A stretch of DNA of 64,000 nucleotides, taken from JACVRW01 sp963819635. GTDB lineage: Bacteria > Actinomycetota > Thermoleophilia > Solirubrobacterales > Thermoleophilaceae. The notes beneath the pieces were generated by a model. That model did not search any database. It was not told the origin of the DNA and worked only from the letters and a program-made list of their open reading frames with translations. Below are positions 17,099 to 28,501 of this stretch, piece after piece. Location of the stretch: NCBI GenBank assembly GCA_963819635.1, contig CAWFWX010000006.1, positions 310,001 to 374,000 of the forward strand, read 5' to 3'. A program made the translations under genes and the position numbers. Each line of letters begins with the position of its first letter. Within the stretch, counting starts at the first letter, position 1.

Positions 17099-18584
17099 GT
17101 GCGCACCACCAGCGCGACCGTATTCGCACTTACCGTGCTCCTGCTGGTGCTGGCGCCCGGCGGCGAGCGCCGAGCCGATCGTCGACCCGCTCGGCATCGC
17201 CTTTCCGAAGTTCCAGGGCGCCGCGGCCACGCCGGATCAGCTCAGGCACACGAAGGCGCCGCGCAACCCCTTCATGGCGCCGAACCCGCGCAGCAACATC
17301 CACAACGACACCTGGATGACCGACTCCTACAGCTGGGCCGGGCCGCTCGGGAGCTCGCCCACCGCCGTCTCGGAGTCGATGCCGCCGGCGCTCTGCGGCT
17401 CGCTCACCTTCCACTCGCGCGGCTACATCGTGAGCGTCTGCCCGTCGCTGATCGCGCCGCCGCAGGTGCGTGTGATCGACCCTCAGACGCTCGAGCTGCT
17501 GGCGACCTACGACATGCCGAACGCGCCCGATCCGCCCGGCACGAAGGCGTACCAGAACTTCGCCGGGGGCGGCTACTTCTTCCTCGACGCGCGCAACCGG
17601 GTGTGGAGCGCGACGAAGACGAGCCACCTGTTCGTGCTGCAGGTCTCGGATGACGGCCGCAGCATCACCAAGGTCGCCGACTACGACCTGACCTCCGTGC
17701 TCGAGCCCGACGAGCGCATCACGTCGGCCCTGCCCGACTTCCGGGGGCGGATCTGGTTCGTGTCGAAGCGGAACGGCAAGGTCGGCATCCTCAGCCGCAG
17801 GACGGGCAGGGTGCGCGCGATCCGGCTCGGCGAGGACATCCAGAACTCGTTCACGGTCGACCGGCGCGGTGTCTACATCGTCTCGAGCAAGCGCATGTAC
17901 CGCTTCGGCGTGCGCCGCGGGATGCCGCGCGTGCGCTGGAAGCGGACCTACCTCAACTCCGGAATCGTGAAGCCGGGCCAGGCCGATGCGGGGTCGGGCA
18001 CCACGCCGACGATCATGAAGGGCGGCTACGTCGCGATCACCGACAACGCCGACCCCATGAACGTCGTCGTGTACCGGAAGGCGCTGAGGCTGAAGCGCGG
18101 GCAGCGGCGCGTCGTCTGCACGGTGCCCGTGTTCGACCAGGGCGCGAGCGCAACGGAGAACTCGCTGCTCACGAACAACCGCTCGCTGTACGTCGAGAAC
18201 AACTACGGCTACCAGGATCCGTTCGGCCCGAGCTCCGGCGCGCTGAGCACGCCCGGCTTCGCGCGCGTCGACGTGAATAGGAACGGCCGCGGCTGCCGCA
18301 AGGTCTGGACGAACTCCACCGAGCGGGGGCCGAGCGTGGTCCCGAAGCTGTCCACGAAGACCGGCCTGATCTACACCTACACGCGCGACCCGAGCTCTGT
18401 GCCCGGCAGCCAGCCCTACTTCTGGACGGCGATCAGCGCGCGCACCGGAGCGACCGCCTACAAGGTCTACGCCGGCAACGGCCTCAGCTTCAACAACAAC
18501 TACGCGGGCCTGGCGATCGGCCCGAACGGCACGGCGTACCTGGGAGTCACGGGCGGAATCGTCGCCCTGAGCGACACGGGATAA
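17099..18584 (+). CDS. secreted beta-propeller-like protein, frameshifted after the signal peptide
   Basis: A GTG at 17099 begins a signal peptide (VFALTVLLLVLAP), but the mature region (ASAEPIVDPLGIAFPKFQGA onward) is one base out of frame. Deleting one G in the CCCGG at 17157-17161 restores LAPAASAEP and a continuous protein of about 494 residues ending at 18584. The body has repeated strands such as VRVIDPQTLELLATYDMP, GRIWFVSKRNGKVGILSRR and GTAYLGVTGGIVALSD, like a six- or seven-bladed propeller; the exact family is not recognised. The single extra base is more likely a sequencing or assembly error than a true inactivation. Confidence 0.72.
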
Positions 18585-18593
18585 TCCACATCG

Positions 18594-20231
18594 GTGGATG
18601 CCGTCGCCGACCTGGAGCGGGGACGTGATGCCTACGCACGCGAGGCGTGGACGGAGGCCTACGAGTCGCTGTCTGCGGCCGACCGGTCGGCGCCGCTCGG
18701 TGCCGAGGACGTCGAGCGGCTCTCCACCGCGGCGTACATGATCGGTCGCGAGGCCGACTACTTCGACCTGCTCGCGCGTGCCCACCGCGCCTACCTCGAC
18801 GCCGGTCACGAGCTCGACGCCCTGCGCTGCGCCCTCTGGGTGGGAGTCACCCTCGCCTCCCACGGCGACATGGGGCGCGCCGGCGGCTGGCTCGGGCGCG
18901 CCGGTCGCCTGCTCGACCGCCACGAGGGCGAGTGCGTTGAGCGCGGCTACATGCTCCTGCCCGCGATCTTCGAGCAGGAGGCGCGCGGCGACCTCGAGGG
19001 GGCCGCGGCGACAGCGGGCGACGCGGTGGCGATCGCCGAGCGCTTCGGCGACTCGGACCTGTTTGCGCTCGCTGCCCACGCCCAGGGGCACATGCTCGTG
19101 CAGGACGGCAGGCTGCGGGAGGGATTGCCGCTCCTGGACGAGGCGATGGTCGCCGTGACCACCGGCGAGTTGTCCCCGATCGTGTCCGGCATCGTCTACT
19201 GCGGCGTGATCCTGGCGTGCCGGGACGCCCACGAGATCCGTCGCGCCCAGGAGTGGACCGCGGCGCTGACACGGTGGTGCGAGCGCCAGCCGGATCTGGT
19301 CGCCTTCACCGGACGCTGCCTCGTCCACCGCGCGGAGATCCTTCAGCTGCGGGGAGACTGGGCAGACGCGCTCGCGGAGGCGCAGCGCGCACAGGAGCGC
19401 TGCCGGCAGGCCGAGAACGACGCGGCCGCCGGCGAGGCGTGCTACCGGCAGGGAGAGATCCATCGCGTCCGCGGCGACTTCGAGGCGGCGGAGAGCGCCT
19501 ACCGGGAGGCGAGTCGCCACGGCCGCGAGCCGCAGCCGGGGCTCGCCCTGCTGCGGCTCGCTCAGGACAGGACGGACGCCGCCGAGGCGGCGATCCGCAG
19601 GGTGCTGGACGAGACCACGGCGGCCGGGCTGCGTGCGGGCGTGCTGCCCGCCTACGTGGAGATCATGCTGGCGGCGGGCGAGCCCGATGCGGCGGGCGAT
19701 GCCTGCCGCGAGCTGGAGGCCATCGCGGAAGGCCAGGAGGTGGCTGCGATCGGAGCGATGGCGGCCGAGGCGCGCGGGCGTGTGGCGCTGGCCGCCGAGG
19801 ACCACCGCGGCGCTGTGGCCTCGCTTCGGCGCGCCGCCCAGGCCTGGCAGCGGATCGACGCGCCCTACGAGGCAGCTCGCGCGCGGTCGCTCGTGGCGCT
19901 CGCCTGCCGCGAGCTCGGCGACGAGGACACCGCGACCCTCGAGCTGGAGGGGGCGCGCGCCGTCTTCGAAGAGCTGGAGGCCGCGCCGGACCTGGCTCGC
20001 GTCGACGAGCTGGCTCTCACGGCGCCCGCGGGCAACCCGTACGGGCTCAGCGATCGCGAGCTCGAGGTCCTGCGGCATCTCTCCGCCGGGGCGACCAACA
20101 AGGCGATCGCGGCGGAGCTCGTGCTCAGCGTCCGCACCGTGGACCGCCACGTGAGCAACATCTTCGCCAAGCTGGGCGTCTCGTCGCGGGCCGCGGCCAC
20201 GGCCTGCGCACACGAGCATCACGTGCTCTGA
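18594..20231 (+). CDS. LuxR-family transcriptional regulator with TPR-like repeats
   Basis: A 545-residue protein starting at a GTG ten bases after the previous stop. Residues 1-470 are alpha-helical, alanine-rich, TPR-like repeats (for example RGDFEAAESAYREASRHG and GDWADALAEAQRAQERC). Residues 483-535 form a LuxR-type helix-turn-helix (LSDRELEVLRHLSAGATNKA, then TVDRHVSNIFAKLGVSSR). There is no P-loop ATPase domain, unlike MalT-type LAL regulators. The TPR part likely senses a ligand or protein partner. The short gap to the upstream gene suggests co-transcription. Confidence 0.85.
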   Translation: MDAVADLERGRDAYAREAWTEAYESLSAADRSAPLGAEDVERLSTAAYMIGREADYFDLLARAHRAYLDAGHELDALRCALWVGVTLASHGDMGRAGGWLGRAGRLLDRHEGECVERGYMLLPAIFEQEARGDLEGAAATAGDAVAIAERFGDSDLFALAAHAQGHMLVQDGRLREGLPLLDEAMVAVTTGELSPIVSGIVYCGVILACRDAHEIRRAQEWTAALTRWCERQPDLVAFTGRCLVHRAEILQLRGDWADALAEAQRAQERCRQAENDAAAGEACYRQGEIHRVRGDFEAAESAYREASRHGREPQPGLALLRLAQDRTDAAEAAIRRVLDETTAAGLRAGVLPAYVEIMLAAGEPDAAGDACRELEAIAEGQEVAAIGAMAAEARGRVALAAEDHRGAVASLRRAAQAWQRIDAPYEAARARSLVALACRELGDEDTATLELEGARAVFEELEAAPDLARVDELALTAPAGNPYGLSDRELEVLRHLSAGATNKAIAAELVLSVRTVDRHVSNIFAKLGVSSRAAATACAHEHHVL

Positions 20232-20346
20232 GTCGACTGGTGCAATTACCCACTGTCGCGCGGCGGCAGGTTGGGTGGTTTCGCCGATGCGCGGCCGGCG
20301 ACTCCTTCGTACGGTCGGCTGTGTGATCGGCTCGACACGCGACAGG

Positions 20347-21195
20347 ATGCTCGAAGGCCTGCCGGTGACCGAGCGCCGGCTGCCGCTGGCCGGGGTGTCG
20401 ACCATGGTGCTCGAGGGCGGCGACGGCCCTCCGCTGGTCCTGTTGCATGGCGCCATCGAGTCCGGGGGCGCGTACTGGGCACCGGTGATCGAGCGACTCG
20501 CCGAGCGCCACCGCGTCGTGGTTCCGGACGTTCCCGGCCTCGGCGAGTCCGAGCCCGTGGCCGACCTGACCCCGGAAGCGTTCGCGGAGTGGTTCCGCGC
20601 TCTGCTCCGGGAGACCTGCGAGGAACCGCCGACGCTCGTCGGGCACTCGATGGGCGGCGCGCTGTCGGCGCGCTACGCCGTGGAGCACGGAGGGTCGCTC
20701 AACCGGCTCGTGATCTACGCGGGGCCGGGAGTCGGGCCCTACCGGATACCCGTCGGGCTGGCGATCAGGGCCATCAGGTTCGACCTCCGGCCGTCCGAGA
20801 AGAACGCCGAGCGCTTCGACCAGTTCGCGTTCTTCGACTTCGACGCGGCGAAGCGACGGGACGGCGGGTGGCTCGAGGCGTGGAGCCTCTACGCGCGCGA
20901 GCGGGCGACGGTGCCGCATGTGAAGCGGACGATGCGCCGGTTGATCAAGCGCGGCAAGAGGCAGGTCCCGGAGGCCGAGCTTCGGCGCATCACCGTCCCG
21001 GCCAGTCTGATCTGGGGCAGCCACGATCGCTTCGTTCCCCTGAGCGTGGCCGAGTGGGCCAGCGCGCGGCTGGGATGGCCGCTGCAGGTGATCGACGAGG
21101 CCGGGCACGTGCCCCATATCGAGCGAACGGAGGCCTTTCTGAATGCGCTCACGGCAGACACGGCGACGGAGCGTCGCGAGGAGGTCAAGAGATGA
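20347..21195 (+). CDS. alpha/beta-fold hydrolase
   Basis: A 282-residue alpha/beta hydrolase from the ATG at 20347. LVLLHGAIESGG is the oxyanion-hole HG block, GHSMGG carries the nucleophilic serine (about residue 101), and IWGSHDRFVP and EAGHVPHIE provide the acid and histidine. Substrate unknown. Frame extension to 20275 and a GTG at 20323 are alternative starts; MLEGLPVTERRLPLAG was chosen as the first family-like segment. It is translationally coupled (ATGA overlap) to the downstream methyltransferase. Confidence 0.85.
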   Translation: MLEGLPVTERRLPLAGVSTMVLEGGDGPPLVLLHGAIESGGAYWAPVIERLAERHRVVVPDVPGLGESEPVADLTPEAFAEWFRALLRETCEEPPTLVGHSMGGALSARYAVEHGGSLNRLVIYAGPGVGPYRIPVGLAIRAIRFDLRPSEKNAERFDQFAFFDFDAAKRRDGGWLEAWSLYARERATVPHVKRTMRRLIKRGKRQVPEAELRRITVPASLIWGSHDRFVPLSVAEWASARLGWPLQVIDEAGHVPHIERTEAFLNALTADTATERREEVKR

Positions 21196-21813
21196 ACTAC
21201 AGGCTCGCCTACGCGATCGGATTCCATCCCTGGGAGGAGCTCGCCGAGCATCCGCCCTTCGCCGACAAGCTCCTCGAGCTCGTTGCCCGAGAGGAGGCGG
21301 GCAGCGAGCGGCCGTACGGACCGGCTCTCGACATCGGGACGGGCAGCGGTATCTGGGGCGCCGAGCTCGCGAAGCGAGGCTGGGAGGTCACCGGCGTGGA
21401 CATCGTCGAGAAGGCGCTCAGCCGCGCACGCGACCGGGTGGAAGCCGAGGGCGTGGACATGCGGATCGTGCACGGCGACGTGACCGCGCTGCGGCAGTCG
21501 GAGGTCGGCTCGGGCTACCGCATGGTGCTCGACACAGGGACGTTTCACGGCCTGAACAAGGCGCAGCAGGACGCGATGGGCCGTGAGGTGACCGCCGTCT
21601 GCTCCGACGACGCCACCGTGATCCTCGACTGCTTCGCGCCCCGGCGCAGGGGCCCGCTGCCGCGAGGAGCGAGCCGCGCCGACGTCGAGCGGGCGTTCCG
21701 CGACTGGGAGATCACCGACGTCGAGATCGCGGACTCAGAACCGGACGCGCTCGCCCGCATGATGAAGTTCGAGGAGCGCTTCTACCGGCTGCGGCGAAAC
21801 GGCGGCGCGAGGC

Positions 21814-21833
<20 letters not shown>
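21192..21833 (+). CDS. SAM-dependent methyltransferase
   Basis: A 213-residue class I methyltransferase. Motif I is LDIGTGSGIWGAELAKRG (about residues 45-62), followed by VTGVDIVEKALSRAR and VHGDVTALRQSEVGSG. The aspartate ending motif post-I is present. The methyl acceptor is unknown; similar proteins are annotated as thiopurine-methyltransferase-like or generic class I. Its ATG overlaps the hydrolase stop. Its last 20 bases overlap the 3' end of the convergent kinase gene. Confidence 0.85.
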
Positions 21834-23283
<1,450 letters not shown>

Positions 23284-23343
23284 GTCTCCTCTGCCTGCGA
23301 ACGTAACTCCCCGCAGGCGACGCTGCAATAAGCGAGCTGTGTC

Positions 23344-23849
23344 TTATCCCGCCGAGGCGCCGGCTCCCTCGACCGTCGCGATCGCCAGCGCGGCCATTCC
23401 CTCGCCGCGGCCCACGAAGCCCATGCGCTCGCCGGTCGTGAACTTGACGTTCACCGCGCTCGCGTCCAGGCCCGCGGCCTCGGCCAGGCGGCGTGCGCAT
23501 GTCGTCGCGGAAGGGGCCGAGCTTTGGCGTCTTCGCAGGCGACCGTTGCGTCGACGTTGACGGGGCTGTAGCCGGCGTCGCGCAACTTGTCGCGAACGGT
23601 GCGCAGGAGCTCGAGCGAGTCGGCGTCGCGCCAGCGCTCGTCGGTGTCCGGGAAGTGCTGGCCGATGTCGCCGAGGCCGGCGGCCCCGAGCAGCGCGTCG
23701 ATCACCGCGTGGGTCAGCACGTCGGCGTCGCTGTGGCCCGCGAGGCCGGCCTCCGATCCCTCGATCTCGACCCCGCCCAGCACGAGCCGCCGGCCGGCCT
23801 CCAGGCGGTGGGTGTCGACGCCGATGCCGGCCCGCAGCGACGCGCTCAC
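23344..23849 (-). CDS. ispF: 2-C-methyl-D-erythritol 2,4-cyclodiphosphate synthase, with two frameshifts
   Basis: The GTG at 23849 begins VSASLRAGIGVDTHRLEAG, followed by LGGVEIEGSEAGLAGHSDADV (metal-binding DxH and H) and PDTDERW, typical of IspF. After VACEDAK the frame breaks twice: one extra T/A in the run at 23523-23525 and one extra G near 23490. Correcting both gives LGPFRDDMRTRLAEAAGLDA and then VNVKFTTGERMGFVGRGEG, the conserved IspF C-terminus, for about 168 residues. IspF makes the cyclodiphosphate of the non-mevalonate isoprenoid pathway. It is translationally coupled (GTGA) to the PHP gene and belongs with ispD upstream. Confidence 0.87.
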
Positions 23850-24687
23850 CCGATCGGCTCCAGCCGCCGCGTGCGGCCCTCGAAGACGGCCAGCTCCGTG
23901 ACTCCCGAGATCGCTCAGCCATTCGACCGCGCGCTCGTACTCGTAGCCGAGCTGCTCCGGAACGTGCGCGTCGCTCGACAGGGCGACCGGGCGGCCGGCG
24001 TCCAGGCACATCTCGAGGAAGGCCGGCGCCGGGTAGATCTCGCCCGCCGGCTTGCGCAGGCCGGCCGTCGAGACCTCGACCGCCACGTCGCTCTCGGCGA
24101 TCCCGTCCATCGCGCGCTCGTAGAACCTGCGCAGGTCTCCGTCCGGCACCGGCACGCGCGACCCGAACACCTTGACGAGGTCCGGGTGGGCCAGGATGTC
24201 GAACATCCCCGTGCGGGCAGCCTCGCCGAGCGTCTCGAAGTAGCGCGACCAGACCCGCTCCGGGTCGCCCCCGCGCCAGATGTCCCACGCCTCCCAGTCG
24301 GGCTCGCCGTGGAAGTCGACCGCGTCGTCGCCCATGAAGTGCACCGAGCCGACCACGTAGTCCCACGGCCGCCCGTCGAGCATGTTGGCCACGCGGTCCT
24401 CGCGGCCCGCGGAGGTAGTCCGCCTCGATCCCGAGCTTGAGCCCGCTCCCCCGGATGAAGTCGCAGTACTCGTCGACGTCGTCCTTCGCCCAGTGGCGGT
24501 ACCAGGGGTGCTGCCAGATGTCGAGCGACTGCACGAAGCGATGGATGTGCTCGGCCACGCCGAGCTCCTCGATGCCGCGCTCCTCGGCGGCTTCCCTGTA
24601 GCGCTCCACGTTGGCGGCCGTGAAGAACCTCTCGGCGGTCGTGTCGTCTTCGTCCGGGCGGAGGTGGACGTGATAGTCAGTGAGCAA
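23846..24687 (-). CDS. PHP-domain phosphatase (histidinol-phosphatase-like), with two frameshifts
   Basis: A TTG start at 24687 gives MLTDYHVHLRPDEDD, with the HVH metal ligands of the PHP fold, and GVAEHIHRF. Two single-base insertions interrupt the frame: in the CCC at 24406-24408 (after GIEADYLRG) and in the CCC at 23904-23906 (after WLSDLG). Removing them yields a continuous protein of about 280 residues with VVGSVHFMG, DILAHPDLVK and LSSDAHVPEQLG, all PHP signature blocks, and the C-terminus VTELAVFEGRTRRLEPIG. The likely activity is phosphoesterase (histidinol-phosphate or related). It sits between ispD and ispF, overlapping both. Confidence 0.8.
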
Positions 24688-25312
24688 GGAGCGCCTCGGC
24701 GATGCGCAGGTCGGACTCGTGCGTGACCTTGATGTTCTCGGGGAACGCCTCCACGACGGTCACCACGCCGCCCACGTCGTCGACCAGCCACGCGTCGTCG
24801 GTGGCGGCGGCGAGCGCGGCCGCGTCCCGCTCGAGCGCGCGCCGGAGGATGTCCGCCCGGAATACCTGCGGCGTCTGGATGGCCCAGAGCATCGATCGGT
24901 CGAGCGTGCGGAGCACCCGGTTGTCCGGCGCCACCTCCTTCACCGTGTCCGTCATCGGCACGGCCGCTATCGCGCCGTCGATGCCCGGCTCGAGCGCGTC
25001 GATGCAGCGCGTCACGAGCTCCCGGGTCACCAGCGGCCGCGCGGCGTCGTGCACGACGAAGACGGACGCCTCCGGCGCGGCCTCGACGGCGTTCCGCACC
25101 GACGCCGAGCGCGACTCGGCCCCATGGACGAAGTCCGGAAGCTCGACGTACCCGTGCGGGGCTGCGACCACGACCCGGTCGCAGACCTGGCGGAGCACCT
25201 CGAGGCTCCACTCGATCAGCGGACGGCCGGCACAAACGACGAACGCCTTGGGCCGGTCGGCACCAAGGCGTTCGCCGCTGCCGCCGGCGGGAACGATCCC
25301 GACGACGGACAT
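24677..25312 (-). CDS. ispD: 2-C-methyl-D-erythritol 4-phosphate cytidylyltransferase
   Basis: An intact 211-residue nucleotidyltransferase. The N-terminus MSVVGIVPAGGSGERLGADR followed by PKAFV is the CTP-binding loop, and VVHDAARPLVTRELVTRCID and AAVPMTDTVKEV are conserved IspD blocks. It converts methylerythritol phosphate to CDP-ME. It lies twelve bases downstream of carD, the standard actinobacterial carD-ispD-ispF order, here with a PHP gene inserted before ispF. Confidence 0.95.
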   Translation of the reverse strand: MSVVGIVPAGGSGERLGADRPKAFVVCAGRPLIEWSLEVLRQVCDRVVVAAPHGYVELPDFVHGAESRSASVRNAVEAAPEASVFVVHDAARPLVTRELVTRCIDALEPGIDGAIAAVPMTDTVKEVAPDNRVLRTLDRSMLWAIQTPQVFRADILRRALERDAAALAAATDDAWLVDDVGGVVTVVEAFPENIKVTHESDLRIAEALLAH

Positions 25313-25323
25313 ATCTCAGCTCG

Positions 25324-25890
25324 CTACGCCGTGGCGGGCGCGCCGTTGCGACTGGCGTGCGCCTCGGCGATCAGCTCCTCCAGATGCGTCTCGGCCTCGT
25401 CCTCCTCCATGTCGAGCGCATACATGAGCTCGGACGCGAGGATCTTCTTGGCACGGGTGTACATCTGCTTCTCGCCCGTAGAAAGACCCTTCTCGCTCTC
25501 ACGGATGGCGAGGTTGCGGACAACCTCCGCCAGCTCGAAGACATCACCGGTCTTGATCTTCTCGCGGTTGTGCTTGAAGCGCCGGTTCCAGTTCTTCGGC
25601 ATCTGGCTCACGTCGTCGCGAAGGACGGAAAGAACCTTCTTTACGTCGTCCTCCCCGATCACGCGCCTTAGACCCGCCTTGTCGGCGTTGCAGCACGGGA
25701 CCATGACCGTCATGTCGTTATGAAGGATCTTGATGGTCAGGTACTCGCGGTTCTCGCCGAGCACCTCCTTCAGCTCCTTCTTAAGAACCTTGCCGGCCCC
25801 ATGATGGGGGTAGACGACCTGGTCGCCGATCTCGTAGACGGTCGGCTCCCGGTCGATCTCGAGGTCCTCGATGAATTCCTCTTCCAACAC
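25324..25890 (-). CDS. carD: CarD family transcriptional regulator
   Basis: A 188-residue protein. The N-terminal RNA polymerase-interacting domain (YEIGDQVVYPHHGAGKVLKK) begins near residue 18 and the C-terminal helical DNA-binding domain includes MPKNWNRRFKHNREKIKTGD and LSTGEKQMYTRAKKILASEL, with the conserved tryptophan. CarD binds the RNA polymerase beta subunit and stabilises open complexes at rRNA and housekeeping promoters. The start is a GTG at 25890. It is followed by ispD, as in mycobacteria. Confidence 0.95.
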   Translation of the reverse strand: MLEEEFIEDLEIDREPTVYEIGDQVVYPHHGAGKVLKKELKEVLGENREYLTIKILHNDMTVMVPCCNADKAGLRRVIGEDDVKKVLSVLRDDVSQMPKNWNRRFKHNREKIKTGDVFELAEVVRNLAIRESEKGLSTGEKQMYTRAKKILASELMYALDMEEDEAETHLEELIAEAHASRNGAPATA

Positions 25891-25954
25891 TGCGTCGCTG
25901 ATGATGTTCCCCTCCTGCGTTTGTCACGGGCGCGATCCAGCGCGCCCTTCTGTT

Positions 25955-27073
25955 TCAGGTTTGCAAATAACGGTCCACGAGGTTGATTTCCTGCAGACGG
26001 CGAAGGCCCTCGCGGATGTCCTTCGCACGCATGTCGCCGACGCCTTCGACGCCTTCCAGCTCCGGGTCGGTGGCGGCGAGTATCTCGTCCAGCGCTTTGA
26101 ACTCGCTCACGATCGACTGCACCACCATCTTCGGAAGGCGTGGGATTCGCCCGAGAATGCGGTAGCCGCGCGGCGAGGCGGGATGGTCGAGGGTGTTCAG
26201 CTTCCGGTCGTAGCCGAGCAGCTCGGCCAGGCGACCGAAGTCGAGCAGGTCCTGGTGCGGCAGTCGCGCCAGTGAGTCCAGGACCATGGCGAACCCCTCC
26301 TCCGTGGGCTCGACGATGTAGTCGCGCACGAGCGCCGACTTGTCGGCGGCGACGCCGACCATCGTCTCCTCCAGCTGCATCTCGATCAGGCGTCCCTCCG
26401 CGCCCAGCTCGACGATGTAGCGCTCGATCTCCACGGCCATGCGCGTCACGAGCTCGGCACGCTGGAGCACGGTCAGCACGTCGTGCAGCGTCACGCCGCC
26501 CTCGAACTCGAGCGCGGTGAGACGGGTGGAGACCTGGTCCAGACGGCTGCGGTACTTGTCGAGGGTGGCGAGCGCCTGGTTCGCCTTGGCGAGCACCACC
26601 GGAATGTCCTCGAGGATGTACTTCGCTCCGTCGAGGTAGAGCGAGACGACGCTCCGGGCCGCGCTGATGGCGATCACGAGCGCGTCGGTCTGCTTCGAGA
26701 CGCGCTCCGCCGTGCGGTGCCGGGTGCCCGTCTCCTGCGAGAGGATCGTGGGGTCCGGCATGAGCTGGACGTTGGCCCACATGATCTTGGTGCCGTTCGC
26801 GGCGAGGATGATCGCGCCATCCATCTTGGCGAGCTGGTAGAGCAGGGCGGGCGCGTAGTCGACGTCGAGCTTGACGCCACCAGACAACAGGAAGCTGAGC
26901 TCCTCCGACTCCCCGATGCTGATCAGGGCGCCGGTTCCGCCCTGGACGATGTTGTCGAGTCCCTCCCGCACAGCGGTCCCGGGAGCGACCATCTCCAGGG
27001 CTCGAACGAGCCTCGGTTCCTGCCGCGCCTCGAGCTCTGCGACATCGTCTCCGGCGTACGGCATTGTCCCCAT
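25955..27073 (-). CDS. disA: DNA integrity scanning diadenylate cyclase
   Basis: A 372-residue protein. The diadenylate cyclase domain has both catalytic blocks: DGA at residues 85-87 (LAKMDGAIILAANG) and RHRTAERVSKQTDA at about 118-131. A helical linker and a C-terminal helix-hairpin-helix domain (EGVEGVGDMRAKDIREGLRR) follow. DisA makes cyclic di-AMP and scans DNA for branched structures. It is near radA, its usual partner. An ATG three codons downstream (27064), with GGGGA just before it, may be the real start. Confidence 0.95.
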   Translation of the reverse strand: MGTMPYAGDDVAELEARQEPRLVRALEMVAPGTAVREGLDNIVQGGTGALISIGESEELSFLLSGGVKLDVDYAPALLYQLAKMDGAIILAANGTKIMWANVQLMPDPTILSQETGTRHRTAERVSKQTDALVIAISAARSVVSLYLDGAKYILEDIPVVLAKANQALATLDKYRSRLDQVSTRLTALEFEGGVTLHDVLTVLQRAELVTRMAVEIERYIVELGAEGRLIEMQLEETMVGVAADKSALVRDYIVEPTEEGFAMVLDSLARLPHQDLLDFGRLAELLGYDRKLNTLDHPASPRGYRILGRIPRLPKMVVQSIVSEFKALDEILAATDPELEGVEGVGDMRAKDIREGLRRLQEINLVDRYLQT

Positions 27074-27123
27074 TCTACGGGAATTGTCCGGTCTCCGGGC
27101 CGATCAGGGCGAATTGCAGGGCT

Positions 27124-28479
27124 TTAGGCAGCCTGAGAGCCGGTTTGGCCCCCCTGATTCAGCATGCCTAGCGCTTGACGGATTGTGGTAACCCGATCGG
27201 TTGGGTGAATCACACGTTCGAGGCCGAATTTACGCGCCTCGGCTCTCCTGCGGTCGGGGTGGCCGACGTGGCGGAGCTCGCCCGTGAGGCCGAGCTCGCC
27301 GAAGGCGGCGATCGGCTTGTCCGCGGCGGGCGCGACGCCCTTTGCGGCGGATGCAAGGGCAAGCGCGATGGCGAGGTCCGCCCCCGGCTCGTCGACCCGC
27401 ACGCCGCCGGCTACGGAGACGAAGATGTCGGCGCCGCCGAGCGAGACGCCGGCGTGCCGCGCCAGAACGGCTAGGACGAGCGCGAGCCGGTTGCGGTCGA
27501 CGCCGTTCGCGACGCGTCGCGGCGGGACCAGCTCGCTGGGCGCCACCAGCGCCTGGACCTCGACCAGCAGCGGGCGAGATCCCTCCATGGCGCAGAGCAC
27601 GACGGAGCCCGGCGCGCGGGTGGCCTCGTTGACGAAGCGGGCGGAGGCGTCCTCGACCTCGACGAGACCCTGCTCGTGCATCTCGAAGACGCCGACCTCG
27701 TTGGTCGAGCCGAAGCGGTTCTTCAGCGCGCGGAGCGTGCGGTAGGTGCGCTCGCGCTCGCCCTCGAACGACAGCACGCAGTCCACGAGGTGCTCGAGGA
27801 CGCGCGGCCCGGCCAGCGAGCCCTCCTTCGTCACGTGGCCCACGAGCAGCGTGGCGATCCCGCGCTGCTTGGCGACCCGCATCAATCGGCCGGCCACCTC
27901 CCTGACCTGCGAAACCGATCCAGGTGCACCGGTCAGCGCCGGGTCGTAAAGAACCTGCACCGAATCGATCACGCACACGTCGGGCTTCTCCTGTTCCAAC
28001 GTGGCCGCCACCGATTCCAGGTCGGTGTCGGCAACGATCGGCACTCCGAGCGCGTGAGCGCCCAACCGCTCGGCCCTCAGCCTGACCTGGGCCGCGGATT
28101 CCTCGCCGGACACGTACAGGACCTTGTGGCCGGCCGCCGAGAGGTTGGCGAGTGCGGCGGTGGTGATCGTGGACTTGCCGATTCCAGGTGCGCCTCCGAT
28201 CAGCACGAGCGACCCAGGGACCAGACCGCCGCCGAGCACACGATCGAACTCCCCGATGCCGGTCCTCAACCGCTGGATCGTCGGTGCTTCGACCTGTCCC
28301 AGAGGCACCGGTGTGAGAGCACGACCCGATGTACGCGCGCCTCCGGCACGCGAGGGCGCCGACGCGCGCTTCTCCTCCGCCATCGTGTTCCACTCGCCGC
28401 ACCCGGGGCAGCGCCCGTGCCACTTCGGGCTCTCGTGGCCGCAGGTGCTGCAGGCGAAGATCGTCGCGGAGCGGGGCAT
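27124..28479 (-). CDS. radA: DNA repair protein RadA
   Basis: A 451-residue protein from the ATG at 28479. It has the C4 zinc finger (CSTCGHESPKWHGRCPGCG, residues 10-28), Walker A GGAPGIGKST (95-104), the RadA-specific KNRFG motif and a C-terminal Lon-protease-like domain (AGGVRVDEPGADLAIALALA). RadA is a branch-migration helicase acting in homologous recombination. It forms a unit with disA and carD. The longer frame to 28605 is antisense to the divergent exonuclease gene. Confidence 0.95.
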   Translation of the reverse strand: MPRSATIFACSTCGHESPKWHGRCPGCGEWNTMAEEKRASAPSRAGGARTSGRALTPVPLGQVEAPTIQRLRTGIGEFDRVLGGGLVPGSLVLIGGAPGIGKSTITTAALANLSAAGHKVLYVSGEESAAQVRLRAERLGAHALGVPIVADTDLESVAATLEQEKPDVCVIDSVQVLYDPALTGAPGSVSQVREVAGRLMRVAKQRGIATLLVGHVTKEGSLAGPRVLEHLVDCVLSFEGERERTYRTLRALKNRFGSTNEVGVFEMHEQGLVEVEDASARFVNEATRAPGSVVLCAMEGSRPLLVEVQALVAPSELVPPRRVANGVDRNRLALVLAVLARHAGVSLGGADIFVSVAGGVRVDEPGADLAIALALASAAKGVAPAADKPIAAFGELGLTGELRHVGHPDRRRAEARKFGLERVIHPTDRVTTIRQALGMLNQGGQTGSQAA

Positions 28480-28501
28480 CCCAGCGAGGCTAAGCGCGCG
28501 G

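Noticed and set aside
17099..18584. Programmed ribosomal frameshift after the signal peptide
   Set aside because: No slippery heptamer or downstream pseudoknot is apparent, and the same kind of one-base gain recurs in ten other places, so an error is simpler.
17130..20456. 1108-residue minus-strand open frame
   Set aside because: It is antisense to the propeller, LuxR and hydrolase genes, and its composition (arginine, histidine, valine rich, no domain) is that of a shadow frame.
23846..24687. PHP gene as a pseudogene
   Set aside because: Both disruptions are single-base gains in C runs, and all catalytic motifs remain intact, so error is more likely than decay.
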